A DNA stretch of 64,000 nucleotides. It comes from Sulfobacillus thermosulfidooxidans. Lineage in GTDB: Bacteria > Bacillota > Sulfobacillia > Sulfobacillales > Sulfobacillaceae. Positions within the stretch are counted from its first letter, which is position 1. The number at the start of each line of letters is the position of its first letter. The stretch lies in contig NZ_LGRO01000001.1 of assembly GCF_001280565.1 (NCBI RefSeq), positions 1,550,001 through 1,614,000 of the forward strand, written 5' to 3'. A program made the position numbers and the translations under genes. Shown here piece after piece: positions 50,934-59,721 of this stretch. Below the pieces are notes generated by a model. It saw nothing but the letters and a program-made list of their open reading frames with translations, had not been told where the DNA came from and did no database searches.

Positions 50934-51788
50934 CTAATGCCCCTTTCGCCAGCCCCTTAAAACTTGGAAGAAACTCCAACCCGGCCTACGAAACAGCCGG
51001 ATGGTGGTCGGACTGGTTTCCACTAAAACTTCATCGCCATCGACGAGGGGATAAGTTTCTTGGCCATCCACCGTCACTAAGGTGTCTCGGTGCATGGCCC
51101 GAACACGGATTTTCACTTGTTGATCCCCATTGATGACTATAGAACGGTCAAAAAACGAATGTGGACAGATTGGTGTAACGACCATGACACTCAAGGCCGG
51201 GCTTAGAATCGGTCCACCTGCCGATAATGAATATGCCGTTGATCCTGTTGGGGACGCAACAATCAATCCATCAGCAGGATACGTGGTAACATACGCATCA
51301 TCGACAAAAGTTTCGAGATTGATCAGCCGGGCAAAAGGTCCCTTAGTGACGACCACGTCGTTCATGGCTTCAAAATGAGCCAATTCACGGTGTCCACGCA
51401 TCACCCGCGCGGTTAATAAATGACGCTGATCAATGTCATATTGATTATTCACCATAGCAGTCAGAGCAGGCAACAAGTCAGGCACTTCAACTTCTGTCAA
51501 AAAGCCTAAATGTCCCAGATTCACTCCCAAAATTGGACAATTAAGATGTGCCAACGCTTTGGCTGCATGCAAAAGCGTTCCGTCGCCGCCTAAAACAATA
51601 ATGCCGTCGACACTACCTTCTGGCACATGTTCCAGATCCTGTCCGAGATCAGGATATCCCACCCTTTCGGCTAAAGTCGTGGGAATTATGGTGTCGATGC
51701 CGTGATCGGTGGCCCATTTCGAAATCCTCCCGGTCAATCCCCTGACTTGATCTTTATCGGTATTGGGCCAAATTAACAGCCGTTTCAA
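50934..51788 (-). CDS. nadK: NAD kinase
   Basis: The 284-residue protein phosphorylates NAD to NADP. The GGDGTLLHAAK motif, the NxGxLGFLTEV segment, DGLIVASPTGSTAYSLSAGGPI (second family motif) and SVDGQETYPL-like C-terminal beta sandwich are visible. TTG 51788 overlaps the tlyA stop (TTGA) and follows GGGAGGAACCTCA, so it is translationally coupled; the upstream start would be unusual. The name ppnK is also in use. Confidence 0.96.
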   Translation of the reverse strand: MKRLLIWPNTDKDQVRGLTGRISKWATDHGIDTIIPTTLAERVGYPDLGQDLEHVPEGSVDGIIVLGGDGTLLHAAKALAHLNCPILGVNLGHLGFLTEVEVPDLLPALTAMVNNQYDIDQRHLLTARVMRGHRELAHFEAMNDVVVTKGPFARLINLETFVDDAYVTTYPADGLIVASPTGSTAYSLSAGGPILSPALSVMVVTPICPHSFFDRSIVINGDQQVKIRVRAMHRDTLVTVDGQETYPLVDGDEVLVETSPTTIRLFRRPGWSFFQVLRGWRKGH

Positions 51789-52636
51789 TGAGGTTCCTCC
51801 CGGTCCCATGCTTGATCCACGACTTGGATAATATCAATACTGTGCGTCGTCGTCACGGGTTGTCGATTACTGAGAAGACTCAAAAACTCAATGTTGCCCT
51901 CCGGCCCGCGGATAGGTGACGGAGTTAACCCCATGACGCTAAAACCCAACTTTTGCGCATAAGCCGTAAAGTGACGCAACACGTCAACATGGACCTGCCG
52001 ATCTCTAACCACCCCATGTTTCCCTACATGCTCCGGGCCGGCTTCAAATTGCGGTTTGACCAGTCCAATGACCCATCCTTCCTCCTTCAATAAGGCCCGC
52101 AGGGGAGACAGCAACAGTTCCATACTGATAAAGGACGCATCAATAGACGCCGCGTCCGCTAACTCTCTTGTCCCCAACATATCGGCCGACAACCAGCGGG
52201 CATTGGTTTTCTCTAAAACCGTTACGCGGTCGTCATTGCGAAGCTTCCAGTCAAGTTGTCCATAGCCAACGTCAACAGCCCATACGTGAGATGCCCCATG
52301 TTGCAACCAGCAATCAGTAAATCCCCCAGTGGATGCTCCGATATCGATTATTCTCCATCCTTGGGGATCTAAACCAAAATGCTTTAATCCGGCTTCCAGT
52401 TTTAAACCGCCACGACTGACATACGGGTGAGCATTCCCCTGAATTTCAATCTTCGCGTCGCCACTGACTAGGGTCCCCGCCTTGGTCACTTTGACGCCGT
52501 TCACAAAAACCTGTCCCGCCATAACCAGTCCTTGGGCTTTAGAGCGTGTTGGTGCCAGTCCGTGGTCAACCATCACACGATCTAAGCGCTGATGGCCCTG
52601 ATCTATTTTTGGGCTCTTTCCGTTTGACGAAGCCAC
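51785..52636 (-). CDS. tlyA: TlyA-family rRNA methyltransferase (FtsJ-like)
   Basis: The 283-residue protein has an N-terminal S4 RNA-binding domain (QRLDRVMVDHGLAPTRSKAQGLVMAGQVFVNG) and a FtsJ-like SAM domain (IIDIGASTGGFTDCWLQHGA, VWAVDVGYGQL, LVKPQFEAG). TlyA methylates 16S C1409 and 23S C1920. It overlaps dxs by 34 bases if started at GTG 52636; the conserved part begins at QRLD, so a later start is possible. Standard place between dxs and nadK/argR. Confidence 0.94.
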   Translation of the reverse strand: MASSNGKSPKIDQGHQRLDRVMVDHGLAPTRSKAQGLVMAGQVFVNGVKVTKAGTLVSGDAKIEIQGNAHPYVSRGGLKLEAGLKHFGLDPQGWRIIDIGASTGGFTDCWLQHGASHVWAVDVGYGQLDWKLRNDDRVTVLEKTNARWLSADMLGTRELADAASIDASFISMELLLSPLRALLKEEGWVIGLVKPQFEAGPEHVGKHGVVRDRQVHVDVLRHFTAYAQKLGFSVMGLTPSPIRGPEGNIEFLSLLSNRQPVTTTHSIDIIQVVDQAWDREEPH

Positions 52637-54495
52637 GTTCTGATCCTCCGCGCAAGACCTTCGGCATTGAGTTCGTATAAATTCAAGTAGTAACTGGCAG
52701 AACCATGGTCAATAAATTCATCGGGCAATCCCGCATTGAAAATCGGCAATTCGATAGCTTCGGCATTTAGCCATTCATTAATCGCTGACCCGAATCCCCC
52801 AGCCACGACATGTTCTTCCAGAGTCACAATGGCGCGGGTTTCTTGTGCCACTTGACGCAATAGAGTCGTATCAAGCGGCTTAATAAAGCGGGCATTCACG
52901 ACACCGATATCATAGCCTTCTTCAGCCAAAATTTCTCGTGCCTTCAAGGCATGATAAACCATGGGGCCTATGGCGATAATTGTCGCGTCCAAGCCATGGG
53001 CCAACCATTCGCCTTGGCCCCAAGGCAATCCCTGTAACGGTTCTGTTAAGTCTAAACCACGGCTAGCTCCCCGGGGATATCTCAATGCCACCGGGTGAGG
53101 TCTGTCTAAGGCACTAACCAATAACTGGCGCAATTCTATTTCATCTTTCCCCATAGCAATTTCCATGTTCGGGACCGCGCGTAGAAAACTGATGTCATAA
53201 ACACCTTGATGGGTCGCCCCATCTCCCCCCACGATCCCAGCCCGGTCTACCCCCAAAATCACCGGTAAATCCTGATGGCAAATATCGTGAATGACTTGGT
53301 CGTAAGCTCTTTGCAAAAACGTGCTATAAACTGCAAATACCGGACGCATTCCGCCTATCGCCAAACCTGCGGCAAATGTGGCCGCATGTTGCTCAGCAAT
53401 ACCGACATCAAAAAACCGGTCCGGAAAGACTTTTTGAAAAAGATCAAGTTTTGTCCCATCAGGCATAGCCGCCGTAATCGCCACGATTTCGGGGTGCGTC
53501 TTAGCTAACTCGATCAAAGTTTGGCTGAAAACCTGACTATAGGATGGCGGTTGCGGCTTTTTGATAAACTGCCCGGACTGAATTTCAAAAGGACCCGGCC
53601 CATGAAATTCTCCGGGACGTTCCTCCGCCGGTCGGTAGCCACGGCCTTTTTGCGTAATCACATGCACCACAACTGGCCCGTCGACCAATTGCGCATTACG
53701 CAGTACAGGAATCAGTTCCGACAAATTGTGACCGTCAACAGGTCCATAATACTTAAATCCCAATTCTTCAAAAACATTGCGCGGCAACACTGCATGGTGT
53801 AATAAGTCCTTGACCCGTTCAATGGTTTTGCGAAGAGGACCGCCAAATACCGGAACCGAATCCAGTAATTGTTCAATTTCTTGTTTCATACGTGTATACG
53901 CCGGAGCCGACCGCAATTCCGTCAAATAGCGTGAAAAAGCTCCCACATTGGGGGCGATAGACATCGAGTTATCATTGACAACAATCACTAAATTCGTTTT
54001 GGTTTGGCCAATTTGATTAAGCGCTTCCCATGCCATTCCGGCCGTCAAGGCCCCGTCCCCAATCACCGCGACGATTCGGTATTTTTGATGACGCAAATCG
54101 CGGGCACTGGCAATCCCCATTGCCGCCGATAACGAAGTGGAAGCATGCCCAGCCTCCCACACATCGAATTCGCTCTCGCGACGTTTGAGGAAGCCCGACA
54201 ACCCGTTTAATTGCCGCAGGGTAGAAAATGTCTGGTAGCGCCCTGTCAACAATTTGTGAGCATAGGCCTGATGACCAATATCCCAAATGAGCTTATCTTG
54301 GGGCGTATCGTAGGCATAATGCAGGGCAATGGCGAGTTCCACAGCCCCTAAACTCGCGCCGATATGGCCTCCAGTTTGCGCTGTCGTTTCAATAATCACG
54401 CGACGGATTTCTTTTGCCAATTCCTCTAATTGCAATACCGACCAATTCCGCATGTCTTTGGGGGATTGGATTGATGCCAGCAACTTTGTTTCCAT
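52603..54495 (-). CDS. dxs: 1-deoxy-D-xylulose-5-phosphate synthase
   Basis: The 630-residue TPP enzyme condenses pyruvate with glyceraldehyde 3-phosphate, the first step of the MEP isoprenoid route. TPP-binding GDGALTAGMAWEALNQIG...VVNDNSMSIAPNVG, His motif HIGASLGAVELAIALHY, and the C-terminal transketolase segments with FDVGIAEQHAATFAAGLA and DRAGIVGGDGATHQGVYD are visible. AAGGAGGTAGGTT precedes the ATG. It is 11 bases downstream of ispA on the same strand, in the canonical Firmicute order. Confidence 0.97.
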   Translation of the reverse strand: METKLLASIQSPKDMRNWSVLQLEELAKEIRRVIIETTAQTGGHIGASLGAVELAIALHYAYDTPQDKLIWDIGHQAYAHKLLTGRYQTFSTLRQLNGLSGFLKRRESEFDVWEAGHASTSLSAAMGIASARDLRHQKYRIVAVIGDGALTAGMAWEALNQIGQTKTNLVIVVNDNSMSIAPNVGAFSRYLTELRSAPAYTRMKQEIEQLLDSVPVFGGPLRKTIERVKDLLHHAVLPRNVFEELGFKYYGPVDGHNLSELIPVLRNAQLVDGPVVVHVITQKGRGYRPAEERPGEFHGPGPFEIQSGQFIKKPQPPSYSQVFSQTLIELAKTHPEIVAITAAMPDGTKLDLFQKVFPDRFFDVGIAEQHAATFAAGLAIGGMRPVFAVYSTFLQRAYDQVIHDICHQDLPVILGVDRAGIVGGDGATHQGVYDISFLRAVPNMEIAMGKDEIELRQLLVSALDRPHPVALRYPRGASRGLDLTEPLQGLPWGQGEWLAHGLDATIIAIGPMVYHALKAREILAEEGYDIGVVNARFIKPLDTTLLRQVAQETRAIVTLEEHVVAGGFGSAINEWLNAEAIELPIFNAGLPDEFIDHGSASYYLNLYELNAEGLARRIRTWLRQTERAQK

Positions 54496-54506
54496 AACCT
54501 ACCTCC

Positions 54507-55382
54507 TTACCACTGACGGTCCACAGCAAAATCGATCAAATTACGCAAAATCTCGGCTCCGGGTTCTGAACCAATAGCAATCTTGGCCCGAATCCGGTGG
54601 TCATCAGCCAACCTGCGTGCTTGCTCGATGCCTACCAGTCGCGGATAGGTGGCTTTGCCTCGCTCACTGTCCGTGCCGACATTCTTTCCGAGCAACTCAC
54701 GCTTGCCAACGACATTCAAAATGTCGTCAACAATCTGAAAGGCCAGGCCAAAATGTTCCCCATACACGCTGAGTGCCTTTTGCCGTGCGTGATTGCCCGT
54801 AAGCAAAGCTGGAATGACCAATGCGGCTTGAAATAATGCCCCCGTTTTATTGCGGTGTATGGTTTGCAATTCTGCCAATTCCACATCATGATGCTCAGCC
54901 GCTAAATCCATCACTTGTCCTTTTATTAAACCTTGTCGTCCCACGGCTACCGCCAAATACGTAATGGCGTTTAATACGTCTTCCGCCTTAGCGTTTTGCA
55001 TTTGGCTCATTTTTACAAAAGCCTCAGTCAGCAGTGCGTCGCCCGACAAGATAGCCATGGCTTCTGGAAACATTTTGTGGGCCGTCGGCTGCCCACGCCG
55101 CAAATCATCGTTATCCATTGCCGGGAGATCGTCATGAATTAACGAATAGGTATGAATATATTCAACCGCTAGGGCCACATCACGAAAGGTATCTTGGGGT
55201 AATCCCAAATACACCGTACTGGCCATGACCAGTTGAGGCCGTAACCTTTTTCCCCCCGCAAGCAGTGAATAGCGCATAACTTCTTCGACGGTTCCGGGTG
55301 CTGCTTGCCGGGCAATATGATCTTCGCGAATCCACTGTTCGATGATCGCCCGGGTTTCTTCAAGCCATTTTCCTATGTCCAC
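54507..55382 (-). CDS. ispA: Farnesyl diphosphate synthase/(E)-polyprenyl synthase
   Basis: The 291-residue prenyltransferase condenses IPP with DMAPP/GPP. The first aspartate-rich motif is LIHDDLPAMDNDDLRRG and the second FQIVDDILNVVG; LLAGGKRLRPQL binds the diphosphate. A bulky YSL just before the first motif fits a short, C15 product. GTG 55382 begins one base after the xseB stop and follows GCTGAGG. It is followed by dxs, so both isoprenoid genes share the transcript. Confidence 0.96.
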   Translation of the reverse strand: MDIGKWLEETRAIIEQWIREDHIARQAAPGTVEEVMRYSLLAGGKRLRPQLVMASTVYLGLPQDTFRDVALAVEYIHTYSLIHDDLPAMDNDDLRRGQPTAHKMFPEAMAILSGDALLTEAFVKMSQMQNAKAEDVLNAITYLAVAVGRQGLIKGQVMDLAAEHHDVELAELQTIHRNKTGALFQAALVIPALLTGNHARQKALSVYGEHFGLAFQIVDDILNVVGKRELLGKNVGTDSERGKATYPRLVGIEQARRLADDHRIRAKIAIGSEPGAEILRNLIDFAVDRQW

Positions 55383-55383
55383 G

Positions 55384-55581
55384 TTATGCCTCAGCCTTTG
55401 GTTTCAGTAAGCTTTCAGCTTGATTGAGCAAGAGGTTAGCTTTCTCACTAAGAACTCTGGCTTCTTGATACATGACCAGGCTTTCTTTGAGAGACAGCCT
55501 GCCTCCCTCCAGCTGACGGACAATTTCTTCGAGCCGGATTATGATATTTTCAAATTGGTCAAGTTCGTTTTCCTCAATCAC
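55384..55581 (-). CDS. xseB: Exodeoxyribonuclease VII small subunit
   Basis: The 65-residue protein has the XseB pattern (FENIIIRLEEIVRQLEGGRLSLKESLVMYQEA). It binds XseA as several copies to form exonuclease VII, which degrades single-stranded DNA. GTG 55581 overlaps the xseA stop (GTGA) by 4 bases. Length and position are standard. Confidence 0.95.
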   Translation of the reverse strand: MIEENELDQFENIIIRLEEIVRQLEGGRLSLKESLVMYQEARVLSEKANLLLNQAESLLKPKAEA

Positions 55582-56783
55582 GCATCTTCCTCTTTCCCCG
55601 GTGTCTCAGATCTCATCCAATAGCTCCCATTATACCAGTGTACCTCATATCGCTGTCCTTGACGAACATCTTCTCTGCCAATTGTATTACCAGATTCATC
55701 TAACACATAAGTATAACCACGGCGCAATACGGCCGAGGGATTCATTGCGGCTAAAGACGCTGCCAATTTTTCCACATGCAATCGTAATGACTGAACCAGC
55801 CGCTCAAAAGCCCTGTCGCGGCGTTCATCCAATCGATCTAAAAGGTCGCGGCGTGTGATGATAAGCCGGGAGCTGTCGGCCAGAATGCCGTGAGTAGTCC
55901 ATCCCTCAATACGTGTGCGTTCCCATTGCAAACGGCGGCTTAAGGCCGCGTACACCCTGTCATTAAGCTGATCAATCCATTCCATAAGACGGACCTTCTC
56001 CGGCACCGCTAATTCAGCGGCCGCAGATGGTGTTGGCGCTCGCAAATCGGCCACCAAATCTACCAGGGTGGTATCAATTTCATGACCCACCGCAGAAATC
56101 ACGGGAATCGGCGATCTAGCCACGGTGCGCACAACCATTTCATCATTAAAGGCCATTAAATCTTCTTTTGAACCCCCTCCCCGGCCAATAATGAGTACAC
56201 TAATTGGTGTGCGAAAAGCCTTTTGCAAGGCTTCTACAATGGCCCTGGGCGCGTCTTGGCCTTGGACAAGGACGGGAAATAACCATACCGGCATTCCCGG
56301 AAAACGGCGGCTAATTACGGTTTCAATATCATACCTCGCCGCTCCCGTTCCCGAGGTAATAACACCGATGGCTCGCGGTAATTTGGGAATGGGACGTTTG
56401 GGACGAGAAAACAATCCTTCTTGATAGAGCTTTTGTTTTAATGCCTCGAGCTTTTGAAACTGGGCTCCCGCTCCCAAATCTTGAATCATACTGGCATACA
56501 ATTGGGTTTGTCCATCTCGTTCAAAGACACCGACGCGCCCAAAGACCAAGACGGACATGCCGTCAACCAAGGGCTTCGTCAGGGAGACAGCATCGCGCCG
56601 AAACATCACTCCCCGGATTTGAGCCTGATCATCTTTTAATATAAAATACCAGTGCCCCGAACTATGATGTTTAACCCCGGATAATTCCCCTTGAACCCAC
56701 AGACGCTGCCATTCCGGAACGTTTTCCACGAGCCGTCTAATACCTTGCACAAGTTCGTGGACACTCAACACACCTTCTGTCAT
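55578..56783 (-). CDS. xseA: Exodeoxyribonuclease VII large subunit
   Basis: The 401-residue protein has an N-terminal OB fold (LWVQGELSGVKHHSSGHWYFILKD) and the catalytic core (IGVITSGTGAARYDIETVISRRFP, IGRGGGSKEDLMAFNDE, SAVGHEIDTTLVDLVADLRAPTPSAAAEL), followed by helical C-terminal. ATG overlaps the folD stop (ATGA). The enzyme trims single-stranded DNA and sits in the usual folD-xseA-xseB-ispA order. Confidence 0.96.
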   Translation of the reverse strand: MTEGVLSVHELVQGIRRLVENVPEWQRLWVQGELSGVKHHSSGHWYFILKDDQAQIRGVMFRRDAVSLTKPLVDGMSVLVFGRVGVFERDGQTQLYASMIQDLGAGAQFQKLEALKQKLYQEGLFSRPKRPIPKLPRAIGVITSGTGAARYDIETVISRRFPGMPVWLFPVLVQGQDAPRAIVEALQKAFRTPISVLIIGRGGGSKEDLMAFNDEMVVRTVARSPIPVISAVGHEIDTTLVDLVADLRAPTPSAAAELAVPEKVRLMEWIDQLNDRVYAALSRRLQWERTRIEGWTTHGILADSSRLIITRRDLLDRLDERRDRAFERLVQSLRLHVEKLAASLAAMNPSAVLRRGYTYVLDESGNTIGREDVRQGQRYEVHWYNGSYWMRSETPGKEEDA

Positions 56784-57643
56784 GACCCAACCGTTTCCTG
56801 AAACGCTTGCCAGGTATTGCTTAGTAGCATAGCTATGGTCATTGGACCAATCCCTCCGGGCACAGGGGTAATCCGTGAAGCTATAGCGGAAACCGAATCA
56901 AACTCCACATCTCCAACAATACCGCTCTCAGTGCGGTTAATCCCCACGTCAATCACCGTAGCACCCGGTTTAATCCAGTTAGGCTGCACCAAATGAGCAT
57001 GTCCTACTGCGGCTACCACAATATCCGCTTCCCTTGTAATCTCCCACGCATTAGGTGTCTTGGAATGCACAATAGTGACCGTCGCGTTGCGTTCGACGAA
57101 CATGAGTGCCAAAGGACGTCCAACTAATTGCGAACGGCCAATAACGGCCACGCGTTCGCCCTCTAATGGCACATGGTATCGGTCTAATAACTCAATGATT
57201 CCAAGAGGTGTACAGGGTCTTAACCCGCTTTGACCTGCCATGAGCCGCCCCATATTAGTCGGCGTGAGACCATCGACATCTTTGCGTGGATCTAAGTGGC
57301 GGAGAATAACTTGGGCATCAATATGCCGAGGCACAGGCAGCTGCAATAAAATCCCATGGATACTGGGATCTTGGTTTAACATTTCAATGGTTTCCAAAAC
57401 CTGGCTTGTTGTGGAATGCGCTGGGAGAATGACTTGACGAGAGTCCATACCGACTTGTGTACTCGCCCGGTGCTTGTTTCGCACGTAAATTTTGGAAGCG
57501 GGATCATCACCAACCAGTACGACGGCTAATCCCGGTCTCAGAGTCGTGCGTTCATAATGCTCCTCAATCTTCTTGGCTAGCTCTTCGCGGATAATCTGAG
57601 CAGTCTTTTTCCCATCTAAGAGCTCAGCAGTTGCCATCATCAT
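56780..57643 (-). CDS. folD: Bifunctional methylenetetrahydrofolate dehydrogenase/cyclohydrolase
   Basis: The 287-residue enzyme converts 5,10-methylene-THF to 10-formyl-THF with NADP. Active-site Tyr and Lys lie in PASKIYVRNKHRAS, LLQLPVPRHID and DVDGLTPTNMGRL are FolD signatures, and the cofactor loop is VIGRSQLVGRPLA. I take ATG 57643 (AGAGAGGACGAA upstream); an upstream start would add ten residues. Its product pool relates directly to the ZTP riboswitch on purT in this window. Confidence 0.96.
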   Translation of the reverse strand: MMMATAELLDGKKTAQIIREELAKKIEEHYERTTLRPGLAVVLVGDDPASKIYVRNKHRASTQVGMDSRQVILPAHSTTSQVLETIEMLNQDPSIHGILLQLPVPRHIDAQVILRHLDPRKDVDGLTPTNMGRLMAGQSGLRPCTPLGIIELLDRYHVPLEGERVAVIGRSQLVGRPLALMFVERNATVTIVHSKTPNAWEITREADIVVAAVGHAHLVQPNWIKPGATVIDVGINRTESGIVGDVEFDSVSAIASRITPVPGGIGPMTIAMLLSNTWQAFQETVGS

Positions 57644-57800
57644 TTCGTCCTCTCTATGTGTTCTTCCTGTCATGCCGCGATGTCTTGATTACCTAGATGA
57701 TATCCTTTCATTCCCGCAAATGAAAAATCCTGTTTTGGTTTTGGCAAGGATGCCGCAGGCCCATGTCATGACGTATTCCCATCGTGGGTATTGCGATTAT

Positions 57801-58763
57801 TTAACTGTTAAAGAGCTGGTAGCCAATGCGGGCAATGCCCACCGCATTGTCCCGACTTAAGTCAGGACTCGCAAAGAAAATTTCCTGGGGATGAGAGGTA
57901 TGTCGAATAAGTTCTTGGCGAAGGGTTTCATTGGCAGCCACTCCACCTACCACAACCAACGGCCAAATATTAACGGCGCGTTCAATCAACCGAGCCAGAG
58001 TACGTGCTAACACCAGTTCCACTCCTCGTGCGATATTGGCTCCTGCGGCGCCTTGCTCATAGGCTCGGCGCGCTTGAGTTTCCGGACCGGAAAAACTGGT
58101 TTTCCATTCCGTGCCATCATGCCAAACCCGGGGCACCGTCAACATGAGAGGATCGGTGGCGTGTCGAGCCAAGGCTTGCAGGTGGGGTCCCGCTGGAAAG
58201 GGCAGACCCAGCATGACGCCCACGCGATCCACGAGTTGGCCCGCGTAGAGATCATCGGTGCCCCCAATGCGTTGAATCACAAAATGACCCGGATCTTGTC
58301 GACGAATTTGCAACAATTCCGTAGTGCCCCCCGAAATATGCAGCGCCGAGAAACACGTCCACTCCTCATGGCCGATGCTCCACAAGGCCGCTTGGATGTG
58401 TCCTTCTTGATGGGTGGACAACGATAAAGGCACTCCATACACATAAGCCAGTGAGCGGGCAAAGCTCAAGCCTACACTAAAGGGCGGCAGATAAGACGTG
58501 GGCAGCGGTCTGGGTTTTTCAGAAACACAGATGCCGCGAATAGAATACGCCGAGATGGCTTGCACTAAATTCTCAATGAGAGCCGGCATATTTTGCACAT
58601 GTTCAAAAACCGCCTCTTGGGGACGCAATCCCCGTTGAGATGGTGGTACTTTCAGCAGTTGCCGTTGCTGAAAGATAACAAGATCCCTCGTCACTGCCGC
58701 AACCGAGGTGGTATATGCACTGGTATCAAAACCAATAACACAATCACGAATTGACTGGGTCAT
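57801..58763 (-). CDS. Kae1/TsaD-like (M22 family) paralogue
   Basis: The 320-residue protein has the ASKHA fold and Kae1 metal motif HQEGHIQAAL, a phosphate loop ISGGTTELL and DNAVGIARIG. TsaD itself attaches threonylcarbamoyl to tRNA A37 with TsaB and TsaE; this paralogue lies away from tsaB/tsaE and diverges, so its role is unknown. I start at ATG 58763 (MTQSIRDCVIGFDTS), which overlaps nusB by 20 bases; the longer frame would overlap it far more. It sits between nusB and folD. Confidence 0.88.
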   Translation of the reverse strand: MTQSIRDCVIGFDTSAYTTSVAAVTRDLVIFQQRQLLKVPPSQRGLRPQEAVFEHVQNMPALIENLVQAISAYSIRGICVSEKPRPLPTSYLPPFSVGLSFARSLAYVYGVPLSLSTHQEGHIQAALWSIGHEEWTCFSALHISGGTTELLQIRRQDPGHFVIQRIGGTDDLYAGQLVDRVGVMLGLPFPAGPHLQALARHATDPLMLTVPRVWHDGTEWKTSFSGPETQARRAYEQGAAGANIARGVELVLARTLARLIERAVNIWPLVVVGGVAANETLRQELIRHTSHPQEIFFASPDLSRDNAVGIARIGYQLFNS

Positions 58764-59220
58764 CCTTAATCTGTGGATTCTCCTTGGGCGCCTTCTCATC
58801 AACCAATGGTCGATCGACATCTCCTTGAGGTCGGACGGTTTTAGCTGCGGTGGATAAGACGCCATTGACAAACCGTTTGGCCTCATCTGTGCTATAGGCA
58901 CCGGCTAATTCTAAAGCCTCTGCAATAATGACGGAAATAGGAGTCTTAGGCTCATATAAAAGCTCATAAACAGCAATTCGCAGAACATTTCGGTCAATCG
59001 TCGGCATGCGTTGAATGCGCCAATCCACAGAGGCTTGGGCAATGATTTCATCAATCTGATTTTGATGCATTAACACACCATGCACGATAGATTCCGCAAA
59101 TTGCCGGTCATCAGGATCTTGCCCTTGAAGACGTGCCACCAAGACCGCTGGCTCGGTATGGGCTAAATCATGCTCAAATAATACGCGTAAAGCCATTTCC
59201 CGTGCATGATGTCGGGCCAT
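58744..59220 (-). CDS. nusB: Transcription antitermination factor NusB
   Basis: The 158-residue protein has the NusB fold: ARHHAREMALRVLFEHDLA, ESIVHGVLMHQNQIDEII, RMPTIDRNVLRIAVYELLYEPKTPISVIIAEALELAGAYSTDEAKRFVNGVLS. With S10 (NusE) it binds boxA and promotes rRNA antitermination. GGGGGAGAGGTA precedes the ATG. The disordered tail is acidic. Standard place after asp23. Confidence 0.96.
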   Translation of the reverse strand: MARHHAREMALRVLFEHDLAHTEPAVLVARLQGQDPDDRQFAESIVHGVLMHQNQIDEIIAQASVDWRIQRMPTIDRNVLRIAVYELLYEPKTPISVIIAEALELAGAYSTDEAKRFVNGVLSTAAKTVRPQGDVDRPLVDEKAPKENPQIKDDPVNS

Positions 59221-59244
59221 TACCTCTCCCCCTTTATGAACCGC

Positions 59245-59646
59245 TTAGGATTCTGAACTTGTTTGGCTTCCCGAGGATTCGTCTTCGGTGGATGTGAAGG
59301 AGACTCCTTGGACATGAATATTCACATCGGAAACGGTGAGTCCGGTCATCAATTCCACTTGTTCTTTTACCCGATCTTGAATACGCGACGCAACTTCTGG
59401 AATTTTTGCGCCATATTGTACCACCACGTACAGATCAAGACTGACCCGGTTATCCTTCACTTCCAGTTTGACGCCGCGACTGGCGGCTTTTTTCCCCAGC
59501 ATTTCGGTTATGCCACCGGTAAGTCCCCCGCTCATTGCCGCTACGCCGTCAACCTCTGAAGCAGCAATCCCGGCAATCACTGCAATCACTTCATTGGCAA
59601 TCCGCACACTGGGTACGGTTTTAATTTCTTGAGACGTGTCTGCCAT
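59245..59646 (-). CDS. Asp23/Gls24 family envelope stress protein
   Basis: The 133-residue protein is the YqhY-type Asp23 homologue between accC and nusB. Visible segments are VIAVIAGIAASEVDGVAAMSGG, VSLDLYVVVQYGAKIPEVASRIQDRVKEQVELMTGLTVSDVNIHVQGV. The tail is Ser/Glu-rich (STEDESSGSQTSSES). In Bacillus, loss of yqhY disturbs acetyl-CoA carboxylase activity, so a role with the carboxylase is likely. ATG 59646 is preceded by GGGGAGGATCTATT. Confidence 0.94.
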   Translation of the reverse strand: MADTSQEIKTVPSVRIANEVIAVIAGIAASEVDGVAAMSGGLTGGITEMLGKKAASRGVKLEVKDNRVSLDLYVVVQYGAKIPEVASRIQDRVKEQVELMTGLTVSDVNIHVQGVSFTSTEDESSGSQTSSES

Positions 59647-59721
59647 AATAGATCCTCCCCTCCCGTGACTGGCATTAAGACCAGTGATTAAGATATTTTC
59701 TGGATGCATGTCGCCTGGGAT

